Part shown: positions 5,712 through 13,261 of the stretch, one piece after another | How positions within the stretch are numbered: position 1 is the stretch's first letter | How the letters are laid out: each line of letters starts with the position of its first letter | NCBI GenBank assembly: GCA_034430515.1 | Contig: DAOUEP010000026.1 | Span: 1-17,909 of the forward strand | Source: DAOUEH01 sp034430515 | GTDB lineage: Bacteria > Chloroflexota > Dehalococcoidia > Dehalococcoidales > RBG-16-60-22 | Reading direction: 5' to 3' | Length of the DNA: 17,909 bases | Notes under the pieces: generated by a model | Database searches by the model: none | Seen by the model: only the letters and a program-made list of their open reading frames with translations | Told to the model about the DNA's origin: nothing | Made by a program: the position numbers and the translations under genes

Positions 5712-6479
5712 TTATCCGGCCTTGCCTATCCTCTCCTGGAGCTCCTCAATCAGGAACAGGCTCACGTCGTCCATCGTCGTCCCCTCCGGCTGGAAGGGCT
5801 GCTCGAATATCCTCAGCAATTGCAGGATATAGACGAAGATATAGGTCAGGATGGCGACGATAATCAGCGCCAGATAGAGCGGCTCGATCCGGGTGAAGAT
5901 GAGCAGGCCGATGAGCAGGACGATGACCGAGGTCACCAGAAAGTAGGCCGAGGGCAGGAAGTTGATGCGCTGGATGTAGTAGGCCCGCAATAGTGACTGG
6001 CGGATGACGCCCTGCTCGGTCTTGAGGCGGACGACGTAGTTGGGCGCCACGCCCAGGGCGTCCATTTCCAGGAACGAGGCGGACAGCCCGTCCAGGGCCG
6101 CTAGCGCCTGGCGCGAGGCGGTGTCCTTCAGGTCCTCCTTGAAGCCGGCCAGGATGGCCAGCAGCGTCCGGCAGAGGGCACCGAGGTCGAAGCCCTTTCG
6201 GGTCTGCTTGACCTCCACGCCTTCGCGGTAGATGTTCTCGCAGGCGGCGGCGATTTCGGCGGGTATCTTCTCGCCCTCTTTGTAGTCGGAGAGGGTGCTG
6301 GCCAGAATCAGGCCGAAGAGGAAGATGCCCCCGGCGACGATGCTGGTGTAGAGCGGGTTAAGCTCGACAATTTCCCAGCCGTAGTGCCCCACCAGGTACT
6401 TGAGCGCTACCAGCACCGCGATGACCGGCAGGGTGCGAAGGGGAATGCGCCAGTGGCGTAAAAATCTGGCCAGACTCAT
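5712..6479 (-). CDS. Four-helix membrane protein of unknown function
   Basis: 255 residues. Two hydrophobic segments lie near the N-terminus (about 16-33 and 43-62) and two near the C-terminal third (about 174-196 and 199-223). Between them is a soluble, probably helical domain of about 110 residues. The layout of two helices, cytoplasmic domain and two helices recalls DUF4239/bestrophin-like membrane proteins, but no diagnostic motif was recognised, so this is a weak guess. The ATG at 6479 has GGGAG seven bases upstream. It lies 34 bases behind the bicupin gene on the same strand, with no promoter of its own visible, so the two are probably cotranscribed. No U-run terminator was seen before the convergent tRNA-Trp. 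Confidence 0.75.
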   Translation of the reverse strand: MSLARFLRHWRIPLRTLPVIAVLVALKYLVGHYGWEIVELNPLYTSIVAGGIFLFGLILASTLSDYKEGEKIPAEIAAACENIYREGVEVKQTRKGFDLGALCRTLLAILAGFKEDLKDTASRQALAALDGLSASFLEMDALGVAPNYVVRLKTEQGVIRQSLLRAYYIQRINFLPSAYFLVTSVIVLLIGLLIFTRIEPLYLALIIVAILTYIFVYILQLLRIFEQPFQPEGTTMDDVSLFLIEELQERIGKAG

Positions 6480-6513
6480 CTTAAACTCCCGGCCCCGGAG
6501 GGGCCGCGCGGCG

Positions 6514-7521
6514 CTAGCCGCCGCGGTATTTCTGGATGCCCTCGCCTATTGGATAGGACATCATAAAGAAAATCTGCTTTTCGATGTTGCGGATAATCAG
6601 CGGGCCCTGCGCCACGTTGGGGGGAATGTAGGCCCCGAAGCTCTTGCGGATAATATGCTTTTCGCCGCCTATCCAGAGCTCCACCTCGGCGCAAAGGTCG
6701 GTAATATCGGCGTAGTTCATGGCGTTAAAGACGATGGACGTGCCGTGCGGCTCGGTGTGGGCGTCCATCATCAGCTCGCCGCTACGCGAAGGGTTGCCCG
6801 GCAGCAGCCAGCGCGTGTCGCCGCCGAACTCGGCGTCGGGGATGACCACGTTATCGATGTAGGCCATGGGGCGGGTGTATTTCGGGTCGGTCGGGCGGAT
6901 GTAGTCCGGCTTCGGGCCGTGCGGCTCGCCGCCGTAGACGATGTATTTGGCGTACTTGAACCCGCCGGGGTCTTTCCTGGCGACCTGGGGTATCTCCTGG
7001 GGTGGCTCGGGGTGCTCCTCGTCCTTCTCGCGGGTATAGACGCCGCCGGGCCCGGACGTCCAGTGGCAGACGGGCAACCTGGTGACCCGGCCGCCGGGAC
7101 TGCGGGTGGGCATGTGGGGCATATTGGCCGGGATATAGGCCACCCAGCTGCGGTCGAGGGGTATCTCCTCGTCCTCCATAAGCATCCCCATGGCGGAGGT
7201 GTCCTCGGGGTGGTCGGGGTCGGTGCCCCACCAGGAGAGCAGCTCGGGGAAGTCGTGGGCGTGGGGGAACATCGTCGGGGTCGGCATGCCCCGCTTGACC
7301 AGCTCCTCCCAGGATATCTGGTCGGGGTAGTCGGCCGGCCATATCCAGGTGGACTCGCCGTAGTAGGCGCCGGGGATGACCTCGTCGTCAATCCAGAGGA
7401 CGTGCTCCATACTGAGGCGCCGGCCTTCGGCGGCCAGCTTGTCCCTTTCCTTGGGGCCGGGGCCGGGCAGCATGTGGCGTTTCTGGAGGGTGGTGCAGAT
7501 ATACTTGTCGTACTGGCCCAT
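6514..7521 (-). CDS. Bicupin-fold protein, probable metal-binding, function unknown
   Basis: 335 residues from the ATG at 7521 (AAAGGA upstream). A longer reading to 7617 would place the start upstream of the promoter. The protein has two related halves: WIDDEVIPGAYYGESTWIWP with PHAHDFPE (H87, H89, E93) and IPANMPHMP (H136), and YIDNVVIPDAEFGGDTRWLLPG with DAHTEPHGT (H255, H259) and YIPPNVAQGP. The first half keeps a cupin-like His-x-His...Glu...His set. The second lacks the last His and has only H255 and H259, so the N-terminal half is the better candidate metal site. I associate this sequence type with uncharacterised proteins of Dehalococcoidia, from memory only. No signal peptide, so probably cytoplasmic. 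First gene of an operon with the downstream membrane protein. Substrate unknown. Confidence 0.8.
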   Translation of the reverse strand: MGQYDKYICTTLQKRHMLPGPGPKERDKLAAEGRRLSMEHVLWIDDEVIPGAYYGESTWIWPADYPDQISWEELVKRGMPTPTMFPHAHDFPELLSWWGTDPDHPEDTSAMGMLMEDEEIPLDRSWVAYIPANMPHMPTRSPGGRVTRLPVCHWTSGPGGVYTREKDEEHPEPPQEIPQVARKDPGGFKYAKYIVYGGEPHGPKPDYIRPTDPKYTRPMAYIDNVVIPDAEFGGDTRWLLPGNPSRSGELMMDAHTEPHGTSIVFNAMNYADITDLCAEVELWIGGEKHIIRKSFGAYIPPNVAQGPLIIRNIEKQIFFMMSYPIGEGIQKYRGG

Positions 7522-7546
7522 CTCGGTTTCCTTTCCCGTTTCCCGT

Positions 7547-7575
7547 ATTATAGGCCAACGCCGCCCCGATTTCCA
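7547..7575 (-). promoter_or_regulatory. Promoter of the bicupin/membrane-protein operon
   Basis: Minus-strand TGGAAA (7575-7570, weak), 17-base spacer, TATAAT (7552-7547). Predicted start about 7540, leaving a leader of about 20 bases before the ATG at 7521. This supports 7521 rather than 7617 as start codon. Confidence 0.55.
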
Positions 7576-7700
7576 GATAGCCGGCGGAGGAGCCAGCCCT
7601 GACCGCCCCCTTTTCAAGCCTGCGATTTACCATCTGGCAAGTATATCGCTGTAAGTGGCTTTATATCTCTCCTGAATTCAATATAAATAGTTGACAGGAG

Positions 7701-7709
7701 TGCTATAAT
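7701..7709 (+). promoter_or_regulatory. Extended -10 promoter of the Cys-rich protein gene
   Basis: TGCTATAAT is an extended -10 box (TGn plus consensus hexamer). No good -35 is found 16-18 bases upstream. A perfect TTGACA at 7691-7696 is only seven bases away, too close to be its -35. Start would be near 7716. The interval 7576-7700 between this promoter and the divergent bicupin promoter shows nothing else recognisable. Confidence 0.6.
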
Positions 7710-7715
7710 TTGCTT

Positions 7716-7829
7716 TGGAGTGTCATCAAGTGGCCAGGCGAAGTAAGGTCTGCACCATCCGGTAGCCCGGGGGACGCCGGACGGTTCGGGTTTTTATTCC
7801 TGAATAATAGTGACATGGGGGAACCGGAG
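7716..7829 (+). promoter_or_regulatory. Structured 5' leader with terminator-like hairpin, possible attenuator
   Basis: CCATCCGG (7755-7762) pairs with CCGGACGG (7777-7784) with one mismatch. The same 3' arm can instead form CCGGA-CGG-TTCGG (7777-7789) followed by GTTTTTATT, an intrinsic-terminator-like element. The two folds exclude one another, as in attenuators and riboswitches. A short stem GGCC/GGTC (7732-7735 with 7747-7750) adds 5' structure. I do not recognise a known aptamer class. Confidence 0.4.
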
Positions 7830-9758
7830 ATGTCTAGCAGACTGAAGGCCGGATTATCCGTCGGGACGGTGATTGCCTTTATCCTGACTATCATTGTGTC
7901 TGGTACGGGTTGCGGTTGCGGTTGTTGCTGTCCTTGCTGTTGTGATTGTTGCTGTGATGAAGATTACGAGTGCTGCTGTTCGTGCTCGGGTTGGAATCCG
8001 GTAACGGTAACCTGGGACGGTTCCTCGCCGGAGACATGGACGGGGGGTTGTGGAGATTCGTTAGATATTGTCTATATTGATCCGGGCACGCCGATTACCG
8101 TAGAGCCAAGCGTCGTGTGCAGTCCGGACTGTCTGCCGAGCTATGAATGGGAAGTAGTTAAGACTTCCGGTGCGGCGGAAGGGCCGTGGAGCGGGGTCGA
8201 CCTGCCGGTAACGTTTTCTCCCACCGGGGCCGGGACTTTTCAGATTAGCATGGGTGCTGCCTGCGACGGCACGCCTTGCCCGGAGTGTCTCATTATCCTG
8301 AATGTCGGGGCGGTCTCGGCCTGCCACTGCAGCGAGTGGACTCCCGTAGATATTACCTACTGGCCCACGCCGGATATATTCTTTACTGACTCGGCTAGCT
8401 GCGGCGATACCTTCACGATTACTCCGGCCCTCTACGGACACAGCATTTCCTTTACCGCTACCGCGGAATGCGTCGACTGCGCCGTAGCCTGGCCGGATTA
8501 CACCTTTGAGGTTATCGGCCCGGGCGGGACTATACTCCACAGCGGAACAGGTAATGTGGCAACCTTTAGCAGGGCGCTGGTAGACGCTTACGCTTCCTAT
8601 CAGGTTGTATTTAGAGCAAATTGTGGTGATGTGGCTTGCTCCCCCTGTGCCCTAACCGTGGAGCGTAGCTGCTGCATCGGCCTGTACGACTGCGATATTA
8701 TGGATATAGCCGTAAGTCCGGACGGTACCATCCACGTCATCACCGAGGACTGCGGCGCCGTCTACCGCTCCACCGATGGCGGTTACACCTTCACCGCAGT
8801 CGCCATGCCCACCTGGTTCACTTCGCCGGCGCGGGCTATTACGGCGGCACCAGATAATACGGTCTTCCTAACCGATAGCAACCCGGGGGGCAATCAGGTC
8901 TTTATCTCCAGCGATGGCGGGATTACCTGGGCACCGCTGGGCAACCCCGCTTTGGGCAGCGGTTGCACTATAACCGATATCGCCGTCTCGCCCACCTGGT
9001 ACGGTGGTATTGGAGAACTAGCCATCGCCGTGGCCGATAACGGCGCCGGCGATACCGCAGCGGGCGACGTGAAGGTATGGGGCCATGGTGGCGTGCTTAC
9101 CTGGGTGAGTATCCCCGGTCTGGCCGGTACGCACGACTACATGGCGGTGGCATTCAGCCCGATGTATCCTATCGACGCCTCCATTATCCTGGTCGGCGTT
9201 ACGGAGTCAGCGGCGGTGGACTACCAGGTAAGTGTAAATTTTGCTCTCACCGTATTACCGACGGTCAACGTCGTCTCCGGCACGACGACCGACTTCAGCC
9301 AGCCGGCCGCCGGCAGCTCGATTCTCTACGCCAGTATCGCCCTGCCCGACGACTTCAACGCTTCCACGATAATAACCAGAACGTCCTTCGTCGGCGTCGC
9401 CAGCAATATCCTGCAGGCGACCGACGACGTCTACCAGGTGATTCCGTCGAGCGGTATCGGCATGGTCACCGACATGAACGTACTGGGCAGCGCTACCAGC
9501 GTGGGCATCCGGAGCCTCGGTTTCAGGGGAACGGCGACAACGGGCTTATTGGTCGCCGGGGCGCACGCTACTCGTGATGTCTGGTCTACCACTAGCTCGC
9601 CGGCGCTGCCAGTGTGGACTGCCGCCGACCCGCCGCCCTGCGGCGAGAGGGACGTGGTGGTAGTGAGAGGCCCGGATTGGCTTACCTGGTACGCCGGTAC
9701 CAGCGGCCTGGGGAGCTGTTTCTCCATCAGCAACGATAATGCTGGAAGCTTTAACTAG
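7830..9758 (+). CDS. Exported Cys-rich protein with duplicated domain and Asp-box beta-propeller
   Basis: 642 residues from the ATG at 7830 (GGGGG eight bases upstream). An upstream ATG at 7710 overlaps the -10 box and is rejected. Residues 8-24 form a hydrophobic signal or anchor segment. Then 15 cysteines occur between C28 and C52, mostly as four CCC triplets. SGTGC could be a poor lipobox. Two related domains follow (about 52-160 and 167-280), each beginning CS-x-W-x-PV and containing a CGD motif and a closing C-x2-C (PCPEC, CSPC). From about 283 the protein is a beta-propeller of BNR/sialidase-like type with Asp boxes STDGGYTF and SSDGGITW. It ends right after a degenerate Asp box (SNDNAGSFN). 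Likely on the cell surface; the role is unknown. The Cys cluster could bind metals or form disulfide networks. It stands alone on its strand. Confidence 0.85.
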   Translation: MSSRLKAGLSVGTVIAFILTIIVSGTGCGCGCCCPCCCDCCCDEDYECCCSCSGWNPVTVTWDGSSPETWTGGCGDSLDIVYIDPGTPITVEPSVVCSPDCLPSYEWEVVKTSGAAEGPWSGVDLPVTFSPTGAGTFQISMGAACDGTPCPECLIILNVGAVSACHCSEWTPVDITYWPTPDIFFTDSASCGDTFTITPALYGHSISFTATAECVDCAVAWPDYTFEVIGPGGTILHSGTGNVATFSRALVDAYASYQVVFRANCGDVACSPCALTVERSCCIGLYDCDIMDIAVSPDGTIHVITEDCGAVYRSTDGGYTFTAVAMPTWFTSPARAITAAPDNTVFLTDSNPGGNQVFISSDGGITWAPLGNPALGSGCTITDIAVSPTWYGGIGELAIAVADNGAGDTAAGDVKVWGHGGVLTWVSIPGLAGTHDYMAVAFSPMYPIDASIILVGVTESAAVDYQVSVNFALTVLPTVNVVSGTTTDFSQPAAGSSILYASIALPDDFNASTIITRTSFVGVASNILQATDDVYQVIPSSGIGMVTDMNVLGSATSVGIRSLGFRGTATTGLLVAGAHATRDVWSTTSSPALPVWTAADPPPCGERDVVVVRGPDWLTWYAGTSGLGSCFSISNDNAGSFN

Positions 9759-9788
9759 CCGGCTTATCCGAATGCGGTAATTGGCGCC

Positions 9789-11996
9789 CTAGCGCCGCCG
9801 CGGGCCGAAGATACGGCGCACCGCCCCCAGCCGCTTGAGGAGGCTTTCGTAGACGCCCCGGCGCGCCTTGAGCACCTGTGTCGCCTGCCAGGGTTCCGGG
9901 GGGCGATCCTTGCGCCCGAAGCGGTCGCTCAGGTAGGCGCGGGTAATTACGTCCAGGTCCGGCGCCTGCTCGGGGAACTCCGCCGCCAGGACAGCGGCGA
10001 ACTCCAGGGGCGTCTGCTGCGGCCGGGGCCCCAGTCCGGCCAGCGCCGCCAGGCGGCTCAGCCGGTCGTAAATACCCGTGGCCGGGGCTTCCTCGTCCAC
10101 CCGCCAGAGCCAGCGGCGGAAGGCCAGCCGCAAAGCCCACAGCACCGCCGCTACCAGCCCGATAAAGCCGATGAGGGACGCGATTATCAGGGCGATGTAA
10201 AGACCCCATCCCGGCGCGTCGGCGTCGGGCATGGGGAGGCTGGTAGTCCCGGTAGCGGCGGGCGGCGCGATGGCCCCGCCCGGCACCAGCCCGGACAACG
10301 GGCCGTATATCCCCAGCGTCATTTCCAGCGGCGACAGATTCGCCAGCGTGCCCTCGTTTTTCGGCGTGCCGACCACCACCCCCGGCGTTGCGGAAGGCAC
10401 CCGGCTGCCCCGGCCGCCGGGGGTCGCCTCCAGGTCTACCCAGCCGTAGCCGGGGAAGTAGACCTGCGGCCAGGCGTGATGGTAGGTATTGCGGAGGGTA
10501 AAGATGGTGTTATCGTCGCCGGTCTGGCCGGGGAGATAGCCGACCGCCAGCCGCGACGGCACGCCCGCCGCGCGGAGCATCGTTACCATCGCCGAGGCGT
10601 AGTAGAGGCAGAACCCCGCCTTATTCTCGAAGAGGAAATAGGCCACGCCGTCGGCGCCCTCCGGCGGGGCCGCCACCGTTTCGTCGTAAGGGAACTGAGA
10701 GAGGTAATCGCCGATGGCCAGCACCTTCTGGTAAGGGGTCTCGGCATCCTGGGTAATGTCTTTAGCCAGCTGGCGGACTGCGTCGGGGAAGCTGGCGGGC
10801 AGGCGGGTGTACTGGTTGGGGATTGCCTCCGGGTAGTCGCCGGTTATCGCGGCCAGGGCCTCCGGCGCTGGCGAAGTGACGCTGGCGGTAGCGCTGTAGC
10901 TCTCGCCGCTGCCCAGCGTCCGCAGCGTCTTCACGGCGACAATGTCGCCGTCGCTGACGCTCACCACTACCGGGGTATCCGCGGCCACGAAGTCGCCCGT
11001 CGTCAGCAGGACGTCGGTGCCGATGCCCGCGGTCACGGTGTAGGTTATCGTCTCGCCTTCCGCCGGGGCAGCGGCCTCGTCCCAGACCTCGTCGGCCTTG
11101 AGCCGGAGGTCGCTGGCGGGGCGGTTTTCCCACCCCTGCGAGGTATAGGTGTCGTAGGTCTCGATGCGCCAGTAGCGGGGCTGCGGCGACTCGACCACGA
11201 AGTCCACCCGGTCGTTATCGAACCAGAGCTCGCCGAAGCGCACGTCGCGGTGGCCGAGGCTGGTGTTCAGCGGCATCTTGGCGGGCACCGGGGCGAAGAT
11301 ATTGAGCGCCGATTGCTCGATTCCCTGTATCCAGTGCAGCCCGCCGGCCAGCATCGTCTGGAACTGGGGGGTGCGTATTTCCGGGGCCGCCCGGGCCAGC
11401 AGGACGGCCACGACGATTACGGCCAAAAGCGACGCGCCCACCTGTAATAAGCTGCGCCGGCTGGAGACGGCCGCCCCCCCGCCCAGGCTCCGCTGCCGCA
11501 CCAGGCGCGTCCAGGTGATGAGCAGGACGGCTGCCCCGAAGTAGAGGCCGAAGTAGTAGAAATAACTGCTCGGCAGGTTGCTCAGGTTGATGACCACGAC
11601 GACGGCGCCGAAAATAACGGCCGCCCAGGCGTTCTGCCGCCGCCGCAGCAGCCACGGCGATAGATACCCCATCAGCCAGGTCATCAGGACCAGAAAGGCG
11701 GCGAAGGGCACCAGGTCCGGCGAGGCCGCCTGCCGCGCCTGCCAGAGGGTAACGCCGCCGCCGGCGGCCAGGGCGATGAGGTGCGTCGCCAGGCCGGGCA
11801 GGCGGCTTGCGGCCAGCAGCCAGCCGGTCGCCATGGCCAGGACGAGCACCAGCGTCAGGGCGGGCTGGGGCGTTATCCAGCGGGCCTGCTCCACGCAGAG
11901 GACGGCAATCTCCAGCACCACGAAGAGCAGCAGCAGGCTCACCCCGGTCTGCCAGCGTCCCGGGCGCGGCTCCCGGTCGTCGCGGGGCGTCTTCAC
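9789..11996 (-). CDS. TgpA-like membrane transglutaminase (DUF3488/TGc/DUF4129)
   Basis: 735 residues. Six to seven membrane helices fill residues about 18-200. An extracytoplasmic region contains a transglutaminase core with C463 in ENKAGFCLYYASAM, H507 in YHHAWPQVYF and D521 in GWVDLEATPG, an intact papain-like triad. One more helix lies at about 598-625, followed by a cytoplasmic DUF4129-like tail (about 640-720). This is the TgpA architecture known from Pseudomonas; its physiological substrate is unsettled. The GTG start overlaps the stop of the DUF58 gene (GTGA), so the two are translationally coupled. Third gene of the moxR-DUF58-tgpA operon, a common set in Chloroflexota, Actinobacteria and Proteobacteria. 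It converges with the Cys-rich protein gene with 30 bases between the stops; no U-run terminator was seen there. Confidence 0.92.
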   Translation of the reverse strand: MKTPRDDREPRPGRWQTGVSLLLLFVVLEIAVLCVEQARWITPQPALTLVLVLAMATGWLLAASRLPGLATHLIALAAGGGVTLWQARQAASPDLVPFAAFLVLMTWLMGYLSPWLLRRRQNAWAAVIFGAVVVVINLSNLPSSYFYYFGLYFGAAVLLITWTRLVRQRSLGGGAAVSSRRSLLQVGASLLAVIVVAVLLARAAPEIRTPQFQTMLAGGLHWIQGIEQSALNIFAPVPAKMPLNTSLGHRDVRFGELWFDNDRVDFVVESPQPRYWRIETYDTYTSQGWENRPASDLRLKADEVWDEAAAPAEGETITYTVTAGIGTDVLLTTGDFVAADTPVVVSVSDGDIVAVKTLRTLGSGESYSATASVTSPAPEALAAITGDYPEAIPNQYTRLPASFPDAVRQLAKDITQDAETPYQKVLAIGDYLSQFPYDETVAAPPEGADGVAYFLFENKAGFCLYYASAMVTMLRAAGVPSRLAVGYLPGQTGDDNTIFTLRNTYHHAWPQVYFPGYGWVDLEATPGGRGSRVPSATPGVVVGTPKNEGTLANLSPLEMTLGIYGPLSGLVPGGAIAPPAATGTTSLPMPDADAPGWGLYIALIIASLIGFIGLVAAVLWALRLAFRRWLWRVDEEAPATGIYDRLSRLAALAGLGPRPQQTPLEFAAVLAAEFPEQAPDLDVITRAYLSDRFGRKDRPPEPWQATQVLKARRGVYESLLKRLGAVRRIFGPRRR

Positions 11997-13234
11997 AGAC
12001 CGCCTCCGACCAGTTGCCGCGGCGAGGGGAGCCGCCGGCTGTCCAGGGACGGCTCGATGGCCAGTCCCTGGCGGACGGTATAGACGCTGGCGCCGCCGGT
12101 GCTGAGGGTGTGCGCGTTATTGGCGGCGCTTTCGGCGCCGCCGAAGCTGAAGGAATCGAGCAGGATGACGGCCGCCCGGGCCTGGCGGCCGGTTATCTGG
12201 CCCAGCGGCGCGGCGATGGCCGGGTTTTCCGAGGGCATGATGATAATCGCCGCCGCCCCGGCGCCGAAACGCTCGGCGCTGGCCTCCAGCAGCTTATCGA
12301 TGGGGATGCTGCCGGTGGCCTTTACCAGGGTCAGCGCCCGCAATATGGCCTCCAGCTGGCCGGCGCCGTCCTCCGGCGGGACGAGGCAGGCGGTATCGCC
12401 CTCGGCGATGAGTCCCACCCTTTTACCGCCGTCCAGGTATTTTTTGGCCAGCGAGGCGGCGATGGTGACGCCGTATTCCTCGGTGGTCTCGTCGCCCTCC
12501 CCCAGTTGGGCGTGGCGCTGCATGTCCAGGACAATCCAGATTTCCCGCAACGTAGTATCGCGGGGAGGGTCGGGGTCGAACTCGCGCACCATGAGGTTGC
12601 CGGTATGGGCGGTGGTATGCCAGTGGATGTGGCGCAGGCTGTCGCCGCTGACGTACTCCCGCACGCTGGCGGCGTTGGGGCTGGCCTGGCTGGCCAGCCA
12701 GCGGCGCGCCGCCGCCCCGCCCTCCGGCTGGGGCGACAGGCTGAAGAAGGGCAGCTCCAGCGTGGCCGGATAGACGGTGATTTCCTGACGGCGGTCGATG
12801 CGCCGCTCCACCGGGAAGAGCCCCAGGGGGTCGGTCGCCCGGAAATTGAGCCCGCCGATGCGGTAGCGCCCCCGCCGCCGGCAGAAGACACGGCGGTGCC
12901 AGCGGTGCTCGCCGTGCCCGCCCAGGCTGACGCCGACCTCGTTGCGGTAGCCGGGCAGGTCGGTAATCTCATTTACTTGTAAGAGCGGAATGGGGAAACG
13001 GCCGCGGTTGGCGATGGTGAAATCGGCCTCGAAATACTCGCCGACCCGGCAGAGCTCGGTGGATTTTTCGGCGCTGCCGTAGACGCCGCGGACACTCAGG
13101 TGCGCCCAGAGGTAGCTCAAGAGCAGCAGCGCCACCAGAAAGACGAAAAATCGCCACACCAGGTCGAAGCCGCCGCCCAGGGCCACCAGCAGGAGGAGGA
13201 GGGGGATGAGAATAAAAGCCAAACGCCTTTTCAT
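11993..13234 (-). CDS. DUF58 domain protein (vWA-like, membrane-anchored)
   Basis: 413 residues. Two hydrophobic segments (about 5-20 and 26-43) anchor it. The DUF58 signature EYVSGDSLRHIHWHTTAH lies at 193-210 and is followed by REFDPDP. The C-terminal part looks like a von Willebrand A-type fold (WIVLDMQRH...). DUF58 proteins are regularly paired with MoxR ATPases and transglutaminase-like proteins; the set is thought to assemble or mature membrane or surface complexes, without a firm biochemical role. The ATG at 13234 has only a weak ribosome-binding site, 27 bases after the moxR stop. It overlaps the transglutaminase gene by four bases. Confidence 0.92.
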   Translation of the reverse strand: MKRRLAFILIPLLLLLVALGGGFDLVWRFFVFLVALLLLSYLWAHLSVRGVYGSAEKSTELCRVGEYFEADFTIANRGRFPIPLLQVNEITDLPGYRNEVGVSLGGHGEHRWHRRVFCRRRGRYRIGGLNFRATDPLGLFPVERRIDRRQEITVYPATLELPFFSLSPQPEGGAAARRWLASQASPNAASVREYVSGDSLRHIHWHTTAHTGNLMVREFDPDPPRDTTLREIWIVLDMQRHAQLGEGDETTEEYGVTIAASLAKKYLDGGKRVGLIAEGDTACLVPPEDGAGQLEAILRALTLVKATGSIPIDKLLEASAERFGAGAAAIIIMPSENPAIAAPLGQITGRQARAAVILLDSFSFGGAESAANNAHTLSTGGASVYTVRQGLAIEPSLDSRRLPSPRQLVGGGL

Positions 13235-13261
13235 TGCTCTGTTACCGGGCCGGCCACGCCG

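Noticed and set aside
7522..7617. ATG at 7617 as start of the bicupin gene
   Set aside because: A promoter (7547-7575) lies downstream of it, and the extra residues look like translated non-coding DNA; ATG 7521 has a ribosome-binding site.
7691..7709. TTGACA at 7691 as -35 for TATAAT at 7704
   Set aside because: Spacer is only seven bases; the extended -10 is the more credible element.
7716..7790. Cyclic-di-GMP-I riboswitch in the leader
   Set aside because: The CCGGTAGC...GGGG hairpin recalls part of that aptamer, but the conserved GACGCAAAGCC core is missing.
7710..7829. ATG at 7710 as start of the Cys-rich protein
   Set aside because: It overlaps the -10 box and runs through the structured leader; ATG 7830 directly precedes the signal segment.
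10476..12982. Long plus-strand ORFs opposite the transglutaminase and DUF58 genes
   Set aside because: They overlap well-supported conserved genes and show no domain, ribosome-binding site or promoter.
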